Assembly (NCBI GenBank): GCA_029582155.1
Contig: CM055901.1
Coordinates: 39,794,616 to 39,858,615 of the forward strand
DNA from: Panopea generosa
Lineage: Eukaryota > Mollusca > Bivalvia > Adapedonta > Hiatellidae
Length of the DNA stretch: 64,000 nucleotides
Direction: 5' to 3'
Shown here: positions 60,323 through 64,000 of the stretch, in pieces
Numbering within the stretch: position 1 is the stretch's first letter
Layout of the letters: each line of letters starts with the position of its first letter
Notes under the pieces: model-generated
Told to the model about the DNA's origin: nothing
Seen by the model: only the letters and a program-made list of their open reading frames with translations
The model's database searches: none
Program-made: the position numbers and the translations under genes

Positions 60323-62449
60323 AATGAAAACAAAAGTGAAGAGTTTTCGAATAATATAAGATCTGCTTTATTAACTATAAAAGATACTATTCTTGATGAC
60401 ATCCGTACTGATATCAACCAAGCTATACATAAAATTGTAGACATGTTTAATAGAGCTGCAATTAGCATGAGAATAAAACCGACTTATATACATCGTAAAC
60501 CTGCACAACCCGAATGGTGGGATTCTAAATGTGAACATTTAAAAAGGGAAAAATTACAAAAACTAAGATTATTTAGATTATTCAATACAAAATCTAGTTT
60601 ACAAGATTATACACGAAGCAGAAATAAATTTAAATATTGCTGTAAACAAAAACAGACTGATCTTCAAGAGAAATTTCGACAAGAACACGTAGAATCTCGT
60701 AAGAACCCAAATTTATTTTGGAAAGCAGTAAAAAAGTTTAGATTTAAAAACAATCAACATAGTGATGACACAATTTTAAAACAAACCTGGTATAATCACT
60801 TCAAAGATCTACTATATGATGCAAATGCAGTAAATAATTTGATTAACGATACTATTTTACCTGAAAATGAAATTGTAGATGACATGTTTAATGACTCTTT
60901 CTCATAAGCAGAGTTATAGAAGGAGTATTCTGAAATTAAAAGTTGGGAAATCCACAGGCCCTAGTGGAATATTATCAGAGATGGTTAAATGCACCCTTAC
61001 CGACATGTCAGATGTATTGCTCCCCCTTTATAATAGGGTATTAGACACATCGAGTTTTCCTGAAGCATGGGGACAAAGTATTCTTTGCCCGTTTCATAAA
61101 GCGGGAAATTTAAATAATCCAAACAATTTCCGTGGCATTTCACTCATAGACACTTTAAATAAAATTTTAACAGGAATGATGTTTAAAAGATTTAACGAGT
61201 GGGCAGAAAATAATAATAAAATTGATCAAGCTCAGTATGGTTTTAGAAATGGGTATTCAACTATTGATAATTTATTTACATTACAAGCAATGGTATAGAA
61301 ATATCTAAGCAAAAAAGGTGGGAGATTTTATTGTTTATTTGTTGATTTTACAAAAGCGTTCGATACAATTAACCATGTACAATTATTTAATAGTCTTATT
61401 CGTAAAGGACTGGGTGGGAAACTCTTATCCCTCCTTCATAAAATGTATTCTAAGCTTTCATCATGTGTCAGATATGGAAATAACAAGTATACACAGATGT
61501 TTAACTGTAATATTGGTTGCAGACAAGGCTGTAAATTAAGCACGATTTTATTTAATCTTTTTATTAATGATTTAGTTGATGAATTGAAACAATCATGTAC
61601 AAATGGTATTCATATAACTGAAGAAGTTGAATATATATATGACATTTTGTATGCTGATGACATTGCCAACTGCAGTGATACTGTTTGACTTTTACAGTCG
61701 CAGATTAATATAATTTCAAATTTTTGTAACAGAACGGGTATGAAAATTAATCTTAAGAAAACCAAAATCATAGTGTTTAGAAACGGCGGCTATTTACGCA
61801 GAAATGAAATCTGGACATATAACGGGACAAATATCACAACTTTTTCTTGCTATAAATTTATGGGCTTATACATTACACCAAGACTAATATGGTCGAAAGC
61901 TAAATATATGCTCGCCGTTCAAAGTAAAAAGGCCATTATTTCTATTTATAAACTTCAAAGAAATGTTGGATATTTTGATCACAATGAACTTTTGAAATTA
62001 TTCGACACTATGGTCACACCTATCCTCACTTATGGATCAGAGTTATGGAGTTTTGAGTACGCAACGCAAATTGAAAACGTACATAGTCAATTCTGCTCTC
62101 GCTATTTCACGCCTTTTCAAGAGGTGAGTGTGGTAGGTTTGCACTCTCAAAACTGCGTTATTCAAAACATTCGTTATTTGTTGAAAACAAGGAGACATAC
62201 AAATGTTGCTTATGCTGATAGAGTATGTATTTTGTGTAACTCACAAGAAATAGAAGATGAATTTCACGCTTTTATGACGATCTACGTAACCAATATCTTG
62301 CTGATATTATTAACTATAACGATCACAACTACCATAATGTATATGAATTCTACAGTTTGATGAGTACAGCCAATTCTGACAAGATAATCAAACTGGCAAA
62401 GTTTGTATTTGAGATGTTTAATAAAAGAACTCTTTACCTCCAATCTTAA
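60323..62449 (+). pseudogene. LINE ORF2, linker and reverse transcriptase part
   Basis: 60323-60907 continues the endonuclease frame (PEWWDSKCEHLKREKLQ, LFWKAVKKF). A frameshift at about 60905-60930 leads to the RT: KLKVGKSTGPSGI, NNFRGISLI, QAQYGFRNGYST, FVDFTKAFDTI (motif A), CRQGCKLSTILFNLFINDL (motif B region) and YADDIAN (motif C). TAG at 61296-61298 and TGA at 61686-61688 interrupt it. The C-terminus has VCILCNSQEIEDEFH (zinc-knuckle-like), then a frameshift near 62270, and ends KRTLYLQS with TAA at 62447-62449. Catalytic Asp residues are kept, but the protein cannot be made whole. Confidence 0.88.
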
Positions 62450-62760
62450 AACAAAATGACTTAAAACATAATGACTTGAATTAAATCTAGAAATTGTGTA
62501 TTACCTTTTTTCTTTTTTCAATATTTGAAATAAGATAGTCACAAACATTGATAACGAGCAAAACAACAGAACAGTCAATACGTTAAAAAAAACAATATAT
62601 ATATATAAATATATTGCATTCATCATATCAAAACTGTATTGAAATTATAATGTTCGTATTATGAATATTTATTTGTTAGATTCCACGTTTACCATGTGTT
62701 TAAAAATGTATTATGGGCCGGAGGCCTACATTACTCAACTAAAATATTGTCTATTGTCTA
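62450..62760 (+). other. LINE 3' untranslated region and tandem tail
   Basis: AT-rich, includes an (AT)n run at about 62598-62610, and ends AATATTGTCTATTGTCTA. The TTGTCTA tandem at the extreme end is the probable RT recognition and priming tail. Confidence 0.7.
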
Positions 62761-64000
62761 TTTTGAAGCAATATTGCCTCACGTTGTAGTTTCCAGATCT
62801 GAGTCACTAGTTACGTTGTGAGGTAGTATTGCCACAGCGTTGTAGTTTCCTGACCTCAGTCACTAGTTATGTTTTGCAGCAATATAGCACACGTTGTAGT
62901 TTCCTAATCTGAGTCACTATTTAGGTTGTGAAGCAGTACCACCATGCGTTGTAGTTTCCAAATCTGAGTCGTTAGTTATGTTGTGAAGCAGTATAGCTGT
63001 GCTATGTAGTTTCCAGATCTGAGTCATTAGTTAGGTTGTGAAGTAGTAAAGCCACGCATTGTAGTTACTTGATCTGAATCAGTATTGCCACGTGTTGTAG
63101 TTTCCTGATCTAAATAACTTAGTTACGTTGTGAAGCAGTATCTCCACTCGTTGTAGTTTCCTGATCTGAGCCACTATTGAGGTTGTGAAGTAGTATGACC
63201 ACACATTGTAGTTTCCTGATCTGAGTCGCTAGTTAGGTTATGAAGCAGTATCGCCATGCATTGTAGTTTCCTGATCTGAGTCACTAGTTAAGTTGTGAAG
63301 CAGTATCGCTACACGTTGTGGTTTCCAGATCTGAGTCACTAGTTAGGTTGTGAAGCAGTATCGCCACGCGTTGTAGTTTCCAGATCTGAGTCAATAGTTA
63401 GGTTGTGAAGCAGTATCACCACGCGTTGTAGTTTCCAGAACTGAGTAACTAGTTAGGTTTTGAAGAAGTATCGGCACAGGTTGTAGTTTCCTGATCAGAG
63501 TCTGTAATTAGGTTTTGAAGCAGTATCGCCACGCTTTGTAGTTTCTTGATCTGAGTCACTTGTTATGTTGTGAAGCAATATCGCCACACGTTGTAGTTTC
63601 CAGATTTGAGTCACTAATTAGGATGTGAAGCGGTATCGCCACTCGTTGTAGTTTCCAGAACTGAGTAACTAGTTAGGTTGTGAAGCAATATCGCCACGCG
63701 TTGTAGTTTCGTGATCTGAGTCCCTTGTAAGGTTGTAAAGCATTCTCGCCACGCGTTGTAGTTTCTTTATCTGAGTCACTAGTTAGGTTATGAAGCACTA
63801 TCGCGACGCATTTCCATATCTGAGTCAATAGTTATGTTTTGAAGCAGTATCGCCACACGTTGTGCTCCTGATCTGAGTCAATAGTTAGGTTGTGAAGCTG
63901 TATGGCCATGCATTGTGGTTTCCTGATCTGAGTCACTAGTTACGTTGTGAAGCAGTATGGCAACGCATTGTAGTTTCCTGATCTGAGTCACTAGTTAGGT
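62761..64000. repeat. 55-bp satellite array, right part (to window edge)
   Basis: Resumes with the target duplication TTTTGAAG and continues with the same monomers. The array extends beyond the window. Confidence 0.97.

Larger units (their letters stand above)
57666..62760 (+). mobile_element. Full-length LINE (CR1/L2-group-like) inserted in the 55-bp satellite
   Basis: 5095 bp between 8-bp target duplications. Order: 5' UTR (57666-58089), ORF1 (58090-59265, tail to 59356), ORF2 with AP-type endonuclease and reverse transcriptase (59411-62449), and a 3' UTR ending in the short tandem TTGTCTATTGTCTA. A short-tandem 3' end with two ORFs and an AP endonuclease is typical of the CR1/L2 group. 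The clade is not certain without a tree. ORF2 is inactivated. Confidence 0.9.

Overview
The window looks like a repeat-dominated piece of an animal genome, most likely a bivalve or related mollusc. The basis is AT-rich non-coding DNA, several repeat types that I associate with bivalve genomes (elements tipped ATACCCCCGA and ATGCCCCCGC with internal tandem arrays), a LINE with an apurinic-type endonuclease, a DIRS/Crypton-like tyrosine recombinase fragment, and no bacterial-style gene packing. The species cannot be named from the sequence. I find no convincing intact host gene; almost every coding trace belongs to a mobile element and most are broken.

Layout. 1-7533 and 9976-17509 are two almost identical copies of a 7.5-kb block in tandem. 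Each holds a ~186-bp tandem repeat, a small inverted-repeat element with a tyrosine recombinase fragment, a nested 92-bp inverted repeat, two ATACCCCCGA-type elements and two small MITEs. The copies differ by one base in a T run and by a 126-bp segment that lies in opposite orientations between the 92-bp inverted repeats. Between them are a ~170-bp tandem array (7734-9545) and a shared but diverged tail. 18411-23711 is a large inverted repeat (arms ~1.25 kb) whose right arm is bracketed by 166-bp direct repeats. 23880-35050 is AT-rich DNA with non-autonomous elements, including a 2.47-kb long-TIR element with a 5-bp target duplication (31150-33619) and a MITE (34740-35050).

35521-39480 is a degenerate locus: a PIF1-family helicase pseudogene, further broken reading frames downstream, and a broken convergent gene on the minus strand. 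A short LTR-like element with a tRNA-like sequence inside its terminal repeat has landed between them (38526-38793, minus).

41514-64000 is mostly satellite: a 33-bp satellite (41514-46419) abuts a 55-bp satellite (46420 to the window end). The 55-bp satellite is split at 57666-62760 by a full-length LINE with an 8-bp target duplication. The LINE has a nearly intact ORF1 carrying a degenerate 2A-like motif, and an ORF2 broken by three stops and two frameshifts.

The items most worth checking are the 126-bp segment seen in both orientations next to a recombinase fragment, the LTR-like element built around a tRNA-like promoter, and the LINE ORF1 2A-like peptide. All are read by eye; no alignment or database search was run.
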